The notes below the pieces were generated by a model that was not told where the DNA came from, searched no databases, and saw only the letters and a program-made list of their open reading frames with translations. The position numbers and the translations under genes were made by a program. From Sphagnum compactum (Eukaryota; Bryophyta; Sphagnopsida; Sphagnales), in the NCBI GenBank assembly GCA_965153455.1, contig OZ234503.1, positions 1 through 64,000 of the forward strand: a stretch of 64,000 nt of DNA, in the 5' to 3' direction. Below, piece by piece: positions 35,009-47,551 of the stretch (position 1 is the first letter of the stretch; each line of letters opens with the position of its first letter).

Positions 35009-35899
35009 GTCCGGCTCGTCATTCATCGCGGATCTTTTAGATCTTTTGCTCCTCTGCACCAAGAGTCCGGGCGACTCGCTCGTGACGGCCGACCGGGTAC
35101 CAGCAGAGTGATTTCGAGCACGAGATCTAGAGCCGAAGCTCTGCACCTCGATTCCTCCTTCGCCGAGCCCAACGTTTGGATCACGGACACGGAGAATTGT
35201 CGACGCCACCATCTTCATTTGGCTGTGGACGGCCAACCGCAACGATGCAGCCTGATTCCCGTCGCACAACCCTGCGACAACTGTTTGCGGCAATCACGAG
35301 CGGTGTCGCAGCAACCCCCCTCACCATTGCCGATGCTCAGTGCGCGTGGCACGGCGCTCACCTCTTTCGTGAACGAGGATCGCGCAGCCCTGACGAATTT
35401 CCGTCGATTCGCTGCTCCCGAAGAACCCAATTGTCTCTTGTGCTGTGTTTACGGCGGTGATGGAAATGTGCGTCACCCCAGTCGAAATTGTCCGTTGTTG
35501 CTGGATGGTCGTCGATGCTTCAAATGTCTGGGACCGCATCCTAGGTCGGATTGTCGTAATTCCATTCCCCAATCACTCGACGTTTGTCCCAAGTGCCACC
35601 TTTGGCACAACGGGCCAACGTTGGGCAACGTCCCATTGCACGAAGGAAGGTACGGTGTGGATTGCCCGGGTCAGATCCGGGGTGAACGATATCGAATTCT
35701 TATTTGGGCGATTTGGCGTCGCAACCCGTCGGACGTGCGCAAGGCCATGCCAGAATTGACGAACATCACTCGCGACGAAGAGTTGGCTTGATGGATGGGA
35801 CTAAAGGCCTTCGGCCGGTCCGTTACCAACTTCGCACGATTGGCGGATGCATGCATTCGAATGCTGGAGCGGGACCACAGATGTAGAAGCCGATTTTAG
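35009..35899 (+). pseudogene. second copy of the 3' part of the helicase gene (5'-truncated)
   Basis: Corresponds to 17178-18068. It starts inside helicase motif V (VRLVIH), keeps motif VI (QESGRLARDG) and the C-terminal Cys cluster, and lacks the finger, recombinase and most of the helicase parts. Codon 35288-35290 is CGG where copy A has TGA. Conversely, 35789-35791 is TGA where copy A has CGA. The two copies therefore decayed separately. The start coincides exactly with the end of the element-1 fragment on its left. Confidence 0.88.
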
Positions 35900-36106
35900 G
35901 ATTGCAATCGTAAGTCCGATGACGGGTAGCCTCCTTCGGGCATATTGTTCGTGCCTCCTTCGGTTGCTGTCGTACAATTAGTAAATCGTACAGCAAAAAG
36001 ATGAGCTGGCTTCACGACCAACGGCAGCATTGTCTGAGGTGCGTTCCTTGAAGGAGCCTATTGATTCAAAAAGGTTGAAATTGACTTCAACATGTCATTT
36101 TTTAGT

Positions 36107-36950
36107 GGCGAGTACAAAGCTGACGACCTTAAGACCCTAAACCCGATTGACAGAGGAATCAGCTCACCCTTCAAGTAGAGTATTCGAAGAGATCATTTTT
36201 TTCTGTTAACAATGGTGTTGTACAAATCTTATCTCTCCTGAGGTTCTTTTCGCCATTTTCCAAAAGAAATTTGAAAAACATCCACCGGAAATATTGAAGG
36301 TTGCTTCCCTAAAATCTACAATTTGTACAGTTGTCGCCAATGGATGCTAGATTCTGCTGCAAGACCGAAAAAATAGTGGATTGCACTTGAATTGCAAGAC
36401 ACATTTTTTTCGCCACAGAGCATGCACCCTTTACTTTGCTTTCGTGTACCAGGAAATGCAAACTACACGACTGTATCAGCTTCTTCATCCACTTCGTACC
36501 TGGAGCTTTCTTAGTGACTTGAAGATGCTTCTATTACTCCGTTCCGAAAGTTTTCTCATATCTTGCGATCTCCTAGTTTGCTAAACTTCCACTTCACCTC
36601 AATTCATTACAGATCGATACCTCCAGGTTCTATCTGCACTCCCAGCTTGACTGTTCAAAAAAGCTGGTCAATGTTACCAGAATAACTGGCACTGTAAAGG
36701 GCGTTACCGGTTATGTCATTCGTGTTGTGATCACGAATGCTCATGCAACTTCAATTTTGACTTGTGATAGGATGGCCTCACAGAATTCTCGAAGGATTAG
36801 TAGACCGTACGGACCCAAGATGAGCTGGCTTCACGACCAGCAGCAGTATTTGTCTGAAGTGCGTTCCTTTAAGGAGCCTATTGATTCAAAAAGGTGGAAA
36901 TTGACTTCGACGTGTCATTTTCTATTGAAACTGGACGTTTGAGGGAGCGA
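36107..36950 (+). repeat. single ~0.85-kb unit in copy B
   Basis: Corresponds to the second of copy A's two tandem units (19318-20141). The first unit is absent because the deletion at 35972 removed it. The frame 36979-37290 downstream has TGG where copy A has TAG (near 20265), another lesion specific to one copy. Confidence 0.7.
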
Positions 36951-37201
36951 CTCACATAAACATTCACATTTCACCGAGGTGGGAAAGAGCCAGCAACGAA
37001 TCAAAGTTCTCGTTCAAGGTGAAAGTACCACGTCGTCGGGTCAAATGGTAGGCTGGGCAATCTCTGAATCGATGCACCAAGAAGATGCGACTGGTGATCT
37101 AATTTCTCCAGCCCCAGCCAACACGACTTACTCCTGCGATGTGTGCGGTCCCTTCAGTTGCCATACCGGCAAGGATTCCTCCTTCGTCGAACCGAACGTT
37201 T

Positions 37202-40200
37202 GTGGACATTTTTTGTGGAGAGATTATGATATACTTGTCCATACTACTTTTGTTTTTTCACAAGCTCCGGTCTTTTACTTCTGCTTCTAGAACCAACACT
37301 AAGTTTGGTTCGAGTTCTGCCTCTAGAGTCAAGACTAAGTTTGGTTCGGGTTGCAGCTGCGAACCTTGTTTGGAACCCGGATTCCGATATCAGACTACAG
37401 CTCGAATGAGGACCCTAGTGATGTTTTGGATTCGCTGATGTATCATGAGTGCTTGTCAACATGTTTATTGAGTCTCAGATTGCTGCCAGAATAATGCAAG
37501 AGAATTAATGTAGGATGCAGATTTTGTAGAGCTGTCTGTGGACATTTTTTGCGGAGAGATTATGGTATACTTGTCCGTACTACTTTTGTTTTTTCAAAAG
37601 CACCGGCCTTTGACTTTTGCTTCTAGCACCAACACTGAGTTTCGTTTGAGTTCTGCCTCTAGACTCAAGACTGAGTTCGGTTCGGGTTGCAGCTGCGGAT
37701 CTTGTTGGGAACCCAAATTCGGATATCAGACTGCAGCTCGAATGAGGACACTACCGATGTTTTGGATTAGCTAATGTATCATGAGTGCTTGTCAACATCT
37801 TTATTGAGTCTTCGAATTGCTGCCAGAATAATGCAAGAGAAATGCAGGATGCAGATTTTGTATGGCTATTTGTGGACATTTTTTGTGGAGAGATTATGGT
37901 ATACTTGTCCATACTACATTTCTTTTTTCAAAAGCTCCGCCCTCTTACTTCTACTTCTGGAACCAACACTCAGTTTGGTTCGAATTGCAGCTGAGGATCT
38001 TGTTTTGAACCCGAATTCGGATATCAGACTGCAGCTTGAATGAGGACACTAGTGATGTTTTCGATTTGCTAACATATCATGAGTGCTTGTCAACATCTTT
38101 ATTGAGTCTTAAGATTGCTGCCAGAATGATGTAGGACAAATGCTGGATGCCGATTTTGTATAGTTGTTCCTGGACATTTTTTGTGGAGAGATTATGGTAT
38201 ACTTGTCCATATTACTTTTGTTTTTTCAAAAGCTCCGGCCTTTTACTTCTGCTTCTAGAACCAACACTCAGTTTGGTTCGAGTTTTGCCTCTAGACTTAA
38301 AACTAAGTTTGGTTCGGGTTGTAGCTGCGAATCTTGTTTGGAACCCGGATTTGGATACCAGACTGCAGCTTGAATGAGGACCCTAGTGATGTTTCGGATT
38401 GGCTAATGTATCATGAGTGCTTGTCGACATCTTTATTGAGTCTTCAGATTGCTGCGAGAATAATGTAAGAGAATTCATGCAGGGTGCACATTTTGTATAG
38501 CTGTTTGTGGACATTATTTGTGGAGAGATTATGGTGTACTTTTCCATACTACTTTTGTTTTTTCAAAAGCTCCGGCCTTCTACTTCTGCTTCTGGAACCA
38601 ACACTGAGTCTGGTTCGAGTTCTACCTCTAGGCTCAGGACTAAGTTTGGTTCGGGTTGCAGCTGCGGATCTTGTTGGGAACCCGGATTCGGATATCAGAC
38701 TGCAGCTCGAATGAAGACCCTAGTGATTTTTTGGATTGGCTAATGTATCATGAATGCTTGTCAACATCTTTATTGAGTCTCAGGTTGCTGCCAGAATAAT
38801 GCAAGAGAAATGCAGGATGCAGATTTTGTATAGCTGTTTGTGGACTTTTTTGTGGAGAGGTTATGGTATACTTGTCCATACTACATTTGTTTTTTCAAAA
38901 GCTCTGGCCTTCTGACTTCTGCTTCTAGAACCAACGCTAAGTTTGGTTCGAGTTCTGCCTCTAGACTCAAGACTAAGTTTGGTTCGGGTTGCAGCTGCGG
39001 ATCTTGTTTGGAACCCGGATTTGGATACCAGACTGCAGCTTGAATGAGGACCCTCGTGATGTTTCGGATTGGCTAATGTATCATGAGTGCTTGTCAACAT
39101 CTTTATTGAGTCTTCAGATTGCTGCGAGAATAATGCAAGAGAATTAATGCAGGGTGCAGATTTTATATAGTTGTTTGTGGACATTTTTTGTGGAGAGATT
39201 ATGGTGTACTTTTTCCATACTACTTTTGTTTTTTCAAAAGCTCCGGCCTTTTACTTCTGCTTCTAGAACCAACACTCAGTCTGGTTCGAGTTCTGCTTCT
39301 AGACTCAAGACTAAGTTCGGTTCGGGTTGCAGATGCAGATCTTGTTTGGAACCCAGATTTGGATATCAGACTGCAGCTCGAATGAGGACCCTAGTGATGT
39401 TTTGGATTGGCTAATGTATCATGAGTGCTTGTCAACATCTTTATAGAGTCTCAGGTTGCTGCCAGAATAATGCAAGAGAAATGCAGGATCCAGATTTTGT
39501 ATAGCTGTTTGTGGACATTTTTTGTGGAGAGATTATGGTATACTTGTCCATACTACATTTGTTTTTTCAAAAGCTCCGGCCTTTGACTTCTGCTTCTACC
39601 ACCAACACTGAGTTTGGTTCGAGTTCTGCCTCTAGACTCAAGACTAAGTTGGGTTCGGGTTGTAGCTGCGAATCTTGTTTTGAACCCGGATTTGCATATC
39701 AGACTGCAGCTTGAATGAGGACCCTCGTGATGTTTCGGATTGGCTAGTGTATCATGAGTGCTTGTCAACATCTTTATTGAGTGTTCAGATTGCTGCCAGA
39801 ATAATGCAAGAGAATTAATGCAGGATGGAGATTTTGTATAGTTGTTTGTGGACATTTTTTTGTGGAGAGATTATGGTGCCCTTTTTCCATACTACTTTTG
39901 TTTTTCGAAAAGCTCCGGCCTTTTACTTCTGCTAGAACCAACACTCAGTCTGGTTTGAGTTCTGCTTCTAGACTCAAGACTAAGTTGGGTTCAGGTTGCA
40001 GCTGCGGATCTTGTTTGGAACCCATATTCGGATATCAGACTGCAGCTTGAATGGGGACTCTACGGATGATTTGGATTTGCTAATGTATCATGAGTGCTTG
40101 TGAACATCCTTATTGAGTCTTCAGATTGCTGCCTGAATAATGCAAGAGAATTAATGTAGGATGCAGATTTTGTAGAGATGTCTATGGACATCTTTTGCGG

Positions 40201-41380
40201 AGAGATTATGGTATACTTGTCCGTACTACTTTTGTTTTTTCAAAAGCTCCGGCCTTTCACTTCTGCTTCTAGAACCAACACTGAGTTTGGCTCAAGTTAT
40301 GCTTCGAGACTCAAGAGTAAATTTGGTTCAGGTTGCAGCTGCGAATCTTGTTTCGAACCCGGATTCGGATATCAGACTGCAGCTCGAATGAGGACACTAC
40401 TGATGTTTTGGATTCGCTGATGTATCATGAGTGCTCGTCAACATCTTTATTGAGTCTTCATATTGCTGCTAGAATAATGCAAGAGAAATGCAGGATGCAG
40501 ATTTTGTAGAGCTGTCTCTGCACATTTTTTTGTGGAGAGATTATGGTATACTTGTCCATACTACATTTGTTTTTTCAAAAGCTCCGGCCTTTGACTTCTG
40601 CTTCTACCACCAACACTGAGTTTGGTTCGAGTTCTGCCTCTAGACTCAAGACTAAGTTCGGTTCGGGTTGCAGCTGCGGATCTTGTTTGGAACCCGGACT
40701 CGGATATCAGACTGCAGCTTGAATGAGGACACTAGTGATGTTTCGGATTGGGTAATGTATCATGAGTGCTTGTCAACATCTTTATTGAGTCTTCGGATTG
40801 CTGCCAGAATAATGCAAGAGAAATGCAGGGTGCAGATTTTGTAAAGCTGTTTGTGGACATTTTTTGTGAAGAGATTATGGTACACTTGTCCATACTACAT
40901 TTGTTTTTTCGAAAGCTCCGGCCTTTTTCCTTCTACTTCTAGAACGAACATTAAGTTTTGTTCGAGTTCTACTTCTAAACGCAAGAATAAGTTTGGTTCG
41001 GGTTGCAGCTGCGGATCTTGTTTTCAACCGGATTTGGATATCAGACTACAGCTTGAATGGGGACTCTACGGATGATTTGGATTCGCTAATGCATCATGAG
41101 TGCTTGTGAACATCTTTATTGAGTCTTCAGATTGTTACCAGAATAATGCAGGAGAAATGCTGGATGAGGATTTTGTATAGCTATTTGTGGACATTCTTTT
41201 TGGAGAGGTTATGGTATATTTGTCCATACTACTTTTGTTTTTTCAAAAGCTCCAGCCTTTCACTTCTGCTTCTAGAACCAACACTGAGTTTGGCTCAAGT
41301 TATGCTTCGAGACTCAAGAGTAAATTTGGTTCGGGTTGCAGCTGCGGATCTTGTTTTGAACCCGGATTCGGATATCGGAC
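37202..41380 (+). repeat. tandem array, 13 units of ~335 bp (copy B)
   Basis: Unit starts are at 37202, 37538, 37872, 38170, 38507, 38840, 39177, 39511, 39848, 40184, 40518, 40853 and 41187. The first seven spacings reproduce copy A, including the short 298-base unit. The last four units of A's order are interleaved with three extra units (about numbers 8, 9 and 11). Array length therefore changed inside the array after the two large copies separated. Confidence 0.92.
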
Positions 41381-44300
41381 TCGGAGAAGGTTGTTTGACT
41401 TCTCCCAGGGTTTACATTGATCTCATATCTTGGATATCATAATTGTATTGAAAGCACAACAGTTTCAAAAAGTCACCGTTTATCCTCCTCCAACTTCGAC
41501 CGAAGTTCTGGACACCTTGCTTTGGCAACACAAACAGAGATAGGTTTTGAGTATTCAGAGCATGCATAGTGTCTACATTTCAGCTGACTGCTTGTCTTTC
41601 TTGGAGTTTTCTTCTCGTGCTGCGAGCCTGGGAGGACGAGTTTCTTGGAATGGACGATGTGTTTTTCAGGACTTTTGTTCACAATAGTTGCAACGAGATT
41701 TGTTTCTCAGTTATGAGTGAGTGTTTCGACTACTTTGGAGTGGTCGGGTGCTCTTTTCGTACAACAATTGCTGGGGGTTGGTGCAGGTCATTGGATTCGT
41801 TTATAGCTCTGAGCTATGTGCATCATGTGGATTGTGCTCACATCGATTCCTCCGAGAAGGTTGACGACCCTTGTTCATGATCTGCAAGGTCATTTCTGCA
41901 ACTACCGAGACAGCTGATAGAAGGACCGGTCTCAATTAGTCAAAGGCCAGGAAGAAGATTTGAAACCTGTATGTTATATGAACTAGGAAAAATGTGGATT
42001 TCTGAAAGTACCCAATTGTGCATGGATATGGCGGGTAAGTCAACTTACGGGGAAGGCAGAGGTCACATTTGCAGAGCGTTTCACGTCCGGTAATCAGCAA
42101 CAGGCCATGGCAGCACCGAGACCAATTCACCGAATAGCCCCTCACAGTCCGACGTATGATAAAAATGATTACCGGGTATGATAAAAATGATTACCATCAT
42201 CGAACATGGGTTTGCATTTTTAGTGGTTTTGTATGGAGGCATCCCTTTCACCTTAAAGAGCCAAATCCCAGTGCATAAATTGTTGTTGTCGGTGCAAAAG
42301 GGGTTGATACATTCATAACGCGAGAAGCATCAGAGCCTCTAATGTTGTGTTGGGGTCGTATTACTTACGGGAAATTTGAAGCTCATTGAGATGCGCCGTA
42401 GATTTCTACAATTGTGAGTCCTAAATTCTGGTTCCATCTTGCTCTTGCGCAGGGTTTTCCACCGGGCGTTCATCGATACTGATCTTAGCATTTAATTTGG
42501 CGGCATACTACAACTAGGTGGGGATTACGGAAAGATAAAATATTTGACTTGTTTGCGGACCATTTTCATAACTTTCAGGCACTATTTTATTCCCTTACTC
42601 GCGTTGATTTATCCTCTCTACCGACCAATTCACTTAGGGACAATCACCAAATGTTTTGTTTAGGAAGGCAATTTGTAGCTTTCCTTTCGAAGGTGGACGT
42701 TGATAGATAGTCCGAACGTTCCTCTCCTCTGGCGTGCGCGGTCTGATGGGTGCACAGCTCGGTGGCGCTGGTGCTCATCCATATGTACATGTATGGATGG
42801 AACCTGTACATGCGGAAGCGTGCTCGCATGGACTACACCTTCGTCTTCGAGTTTTCCCGTGGTTCCGAGCTTCACTGTGAGGAAGCCCTCCTAGTCTACA
42901 CAGCACTAACCACTGCGCTTATAGGAGCTACGGTGATGCATTTGAGCATCCGTTCAATGTTGTTTCATGCACAAGCATCCGCTGATGTTGACCTCATTCT
43001 TGTGGCAGTTACGTCGGTCGGTTGCAAAATTGGATATCCTCACGTTCTGAAGAGCAAATTTGGCTCGAAAGACTTCCAAACCAGATTTTGCTCTAGACCA
43101 GCCGAATGCAACGCATCTTGCCTCATCATCGTATGTATAGGACTTGGAAACACTTCCTCATGGGTCAATTCCGGGGCGTCCCACGGTTTCATAGAGTTGC
43201 CACCTGTGTTACGTCTATGGCGGTCGTTCGGCGTTCGATTCATTCTCCTTCCTTGCACCCCCTTAGGAAGGTTTGCTCCTTGCGACTCACACGCAATATT
43301 TTCACCAATTGATGGTCGGTCGGTCTAAATGACTAACGAATGGGTGACGTACTCTATGCTGACTGGTTCCTTCTGAACAAATTTTGTCGCATGATTGATT
43401 CGTGATGAAGCTCGTAAGCTGGCAAAGTCGGTGGATCTGGCAGTAAACCTAGGATAAATTAGAAATCATGTACTTGGGACGATGTTGAATTCGTTACAGG
43501 CAACGGTATCCATATCGAGAGCGAAAGTCTTGATTACTAAGATAGGACATTTGTCCGAGTAGACAAAGTAGTCATCGGATCGATGTTTTGGAACTTCAAT
43601 TCGTCGGCATGTTTCTTCACATGTTCCTCAGATATCTGGAGCTTGCTGCAGAAGAAATGCAATGTTCTTTTTTATCGTGCAATGTTCTACACAGATGTTA
43701 AAACTTTGTGAGTTGGACCAAATTTCAATTTTGGACGAAGTGGTAGTTGGTGCGTGAACCATGTGGCTTGGGGAATTGCGGCGGAGGTTTGAACCAAGGT
43801 GTTCTAAGCCGTAGCGGAGGCTCTAGGTGCCCGACGTTGCCTGCATGAAGTTTTGTAATTCCATAACATGAGTCGTGCTTCTGTTCGACCGGGTTTTAGG
43901 GTGCGCCTTGTGAATTGGGTCAGTGGAAACATTCTCCGACGGATAGCACTGTTTATGGATGATGTAACCCTCGGTATTGATTATCGTTCGTTAAACCTGA
44001 GATACGGACACAAAGTTTTTCCCTACATGTTGTTGCGATGTCATATGTCTTGCAACCCACGGTGCGCCCTGGGCAATTTACGGATGCTTTTGCTGCGATG
44101 TGCCCATAACACGTTTACAACGCCATAAGTTCCACGGTGAATACGACATAGACTTACTATGGAACGTCCTATTTGCAATTGTGTCGTTTAAACCCTAATA
44201 CAATACATCTTGTTAGTAGACAGCTGCAATCTGCATTGCGCAACGGTGATCAATCAAGTGCAACATGATTCGTCGAAGAAACAAACATGCAGTCGTGTCT

Positions 44301-44867
44301 AAAATGAATGAAGGTTGCGTACCCTGGGAAACTTAAAATCCTAGGGATAATCTGTGAAACTTGGCTGAGTCTGATGGAGAGAGGATCAAACCGATGACCC
44401 CGAGTCATTCCTCGCAAACTGAATGTGACTGGCATTGACTCGAACTACTTCTCGTTGCTTATCTCCGTTGATGTTTGTTTGGGCAGTCCGGTGGCTGAAC
44501 TCTTGGGCTCGCATAACACCGAGGAAGAAGTAGCCCACTACCGAAATCATGCACGAGTTCCTTGGGCTCTTTACCCTGGGCTCGATCCATCGAGTTTTGT
44601 TTTTCCTTTCTTATCGTCTTTGTTCTCGTCGCACCCCTGGCTTAGTACAGCCGGAACCCTGGCTGCTTCAAGTCGTATTCTCGGCCTTCCTATCGTGTGT
44701 GCTGTGATCGTTGCGGCGGGCATGAACCTTGCAAGCCTGCGTTCAAATCTGCGGAGAGATAAAAACAACGATCGAAAAACACTTACGCTTCATAAATTAT
44801 TTCTCGTTTTGTGGTTATTATTGAAGAACAAGGCTATTCGAAAATAAAACAAAATAGCATGAGAAAT
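41381..44867 (+). other. unique part of repeated segment B
   Basis: Counterpart of 23591-27086. Frames 42750-43328 (192 codons; longer than in A because 11 bases are missing near 43187), 43868-44128 (86 codons) and 44425-44847 (140 codons) are open, without recognisable domains. Their status is the same as in copy A: possibly small element-encoded proteins, more likely chance. Confidence 0.5.
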
Positions 44868-45645
44868 TGAAAAATGAAAAATAAATAAATAAATAAAAAG
44901 GAAAAAAAGAATCATCAGAAAAAATATTAGTAATCTTTTTCGTTCTGTGGAAATGAAATTTCACTTTCTAATTATTATTTAGAAAACCTTTTTGAAAAAA
45001 AATTGAAAAGAAAAGGAATGCAAAAAACACAAAGAAAGAAAGACCGAAACAAAAAAAAGATAAAGAAATGGGGATCTTATATTCTTATATAGTAAACGAC
45101 GTCGTGGACGAGATGAAGCTTTCCATCCATCCGTCCGTCGCGTCATCCATCTTCTCATCTACCCATCATCCATCCAAACACAACAAATATATATCTTAAA
45201 AAGGGACCTTAAATGTACCCATATCCCCGTCCTCCTTCCACCCTAAACCCATATATCTAGGGGTACCCATTTCCCCCCTCCCCCTCAACAGTAAAAAAAA
45301 AAATTAAAAAAATGCATCAAGGTGCACCCCTAAACCCCCCCCCTCGCACAATCAACCCAATATAAACCCTGCCCCTTCTCCACAGTAAAAAGTAATTTCC
45401 TAAAATTTACGAGGAGTAAAAAAAGTAACATAAAATAACAAAACTTACCCCTTTCACCAATAAAAAGTAACTTACAAAACTTACGACCAGTAAAAAAAGT
45501 AACTAAAAGTAACTAAAAGTGAAAAAAGTCAACAAAAACAGCCCGGCATCGCGCGAAAACAGCCCGGCACTCCTGTGTATTTTCTCTGGTCAAATAGCCC
45601 CCAGCCCCCGGCATTACACTCGTAATGCTCCGATTACTAAGATAG
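44868..45645 (+). mobile_element. element 1 module at the end of copy B
   Basis: 778-bp module from TGAAAAATG to hairpin and ATAG, almost identical to the module ending copy C (48096-48874). Upstream it is joined to the large segment by ATAGCATGAGAAAT, shared by B and C, whereas A reads ATAGCCTGGAAAT. B and C are therefore closer to each other than to A. Confidence 0.85.
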
Positions 45646-47551
45646 GGTCAACCTCCTGCCCGCGAAAATATGTTTTTATTTTCAACATCTGCCCCTACTA
45701 CCCCTCCTTTTGCCCATTTTTATTTTCCCAAGTTGAACCTAGCCGAAGCTCAAAAGTGCTTTTTTACTCGCTGCCTTGTAGTGCCAACAACCCAATGTTC
45801 CAAAAAAAATCTTTAATGCCTTGAGAAGTGTTTGATTAGTGTTGTTTTCATCTGCCCCTACCACAACCGCCCCCACCTTTTTTTTTCCCCGGCCCCAAAG
45901 CTCAAAAGTATTTCTATTTCTGCCCATATTTCTGCTAAAAGGAAATTATTCGCTGCCCAAATTTTTTGCTCACCGGTGTATTATTCACCGCCCCGATAAT
46001 TGCTCGAAAGAAAAATAAATTCTGCCCAATATCTGCTCAAAATGATTTTATTCGCTGCCCAATTTTTTGGTTTCCTCCAAAGTATTTAATTTTCTGCCTA
46101 AAGAATTGCTCAAAAGTATTTTATTCACTGCCCAAATGAGTTTTTTTGGGGGCCAACAGCCCACTGTTTTGGATGGGGTCCACTTATTTTAATAATCTGC
46201 CCCCCCTTTCCAAAATTTTACCAACCCAAAGCTGAAATTCATTTTTTTTCTGCCCAAAGAAATTATTCTTTATCACGACCATACTTATTAACTTGCTTAA
46301 GTAATCTTTTAATTCTTGTCATCTGCCCTAAACAACCCTTTATTTTCAACTCAAAACTAAAACAATTACTTATTAACTTGCTTAAGTAATGGGCTTAATT
46401 CTTGTCATCTGCCCTAAACAACCCTTTATTTTTCAACCCAAAAACAATTACTTATTTACTTGCTGCCCGAACTTTTTTTTGGTGTTTTTTTTTCGGGGGT
46501 CAATACCCGACTTGGGCTCCGCGTGACATGGCATTACCCATGTGCAACTCATTTTAGATATTTTTAAAAATTCATTTAAAAAAACGTTTCATATGACATG
46601 GTCACATTTCATTCATCTATGGATAACTATATTTTTATGATCAATTACATGAAAATCAACTACCTACTTAATTAAGTTTATTTTATTTTAGCTCAGATTT
46701 AATTAATTAAACCAACCCTAACCCCCCCCCCCTGTGAACTTGTAAAAAGAAAAGCCCCCTCTCATCCCTTTTCAACATAGAAAAAAAACTCCCTCCCATC
46801 CCCCTTCAACATATTAAAAAAAACAACCCTTTCATGTTCCCCCCTATCCCTAGCCACTCCACAATGAAAAAACAAAATTAAAAAAAAAAATCATCCCTTT
46901 CCCTTCCTCCTTCCACATGTCAAATGAAGGAAAAAAAAAATATTAACCTCCACCCCCTTCCCCCTCAACAGTCAAAAAAAAAAGAAAAAAAATCAACCTG
47001 CACCCTTTCCCCCAGTGCACCCTTTCCCCCATCCCATAATGAATTTGTAAAAACCATTACCCCCTTCCCCTCCCTAGCCTCTCCACAATGAAAAAAACAT
47101 TTCCAGAGCCCTTAAATTAACCCCTTTCCCCCCTCCTCCTTCCACATTTCCAATGAAGGGGAAAATAAAAACATCAACCTCCACCCCCCTCCCTCCCCCT
47201 CAACAGTCAAAAAAATGAAGGAAAAAAATCAAGGTGCACTCTTTCCCCCCCCCCCCCGTCCCACAATGAATAAAATATAAACCCTGGCCCTCTTGGCCCA
47301 GTAAAAAGTAATTGTTAAAAGTTACAAGCAGTTAAAAAGTAACAAAAAGTAACAAACCTTACCCCTGTTTCAGCAGTAAAAAGTAACTTATAAAAGTTAT
47401 GCGCAGTACAAAAAGTAACAAACAGTGAAAAAGGTCAACATATACAGCCCCGCACTACGCTCAAACAGCCCCGCACTACAATCTCTTTTTGGTGGTCAAA
47501 CAGCCCCCAGCCCCGCGCACTGCGAGCGTAGTGCGCAGATCATATGTATAG
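45646..47551 (+). mobile_element. element 2, longest copy (~1.9 kb)
   Basis: Starts directly after copy B's ATAG with GGTCAACCTCCTGCCCGCG and ends hairpin + GATCATATGTATAG. From 45915 it parallels 33038-34683 closely. The 270 bp before that, with the same CTGCCCC motif style, are unique to this copy, so the true 5' end may lie here or be missing. It is non-coding. Confidence 0.75.

Larger units (their letters stand above)
35009..45645 (+). mobile_element. large repeated segment, copy B
   Basis: Matches copy A (17178-27854) in order, with these differences. About 1.05 kb of A (18142 to about 19196) is deleted at 35972. The array has 13 units instead of 10. Small indels occur, for example near 42130-42180 and 43190. 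It ends in the same hairpin and GATTACTAAGATAG. Its left edge abuts an element-1 ATAG. I see no target-site duplication. It appears to be a 5'-truncated copy of the same element as A. Confidence 0.85.

Noticed and set aside
17178-45645. Copies A and B as a simple tandem segmental duplication
   Set aside because: The left edge of B abuts an element terminus exactly, A and B are separated by 7 kb of other repeats, and copy C shares only the 3' end. This fits element copying better.
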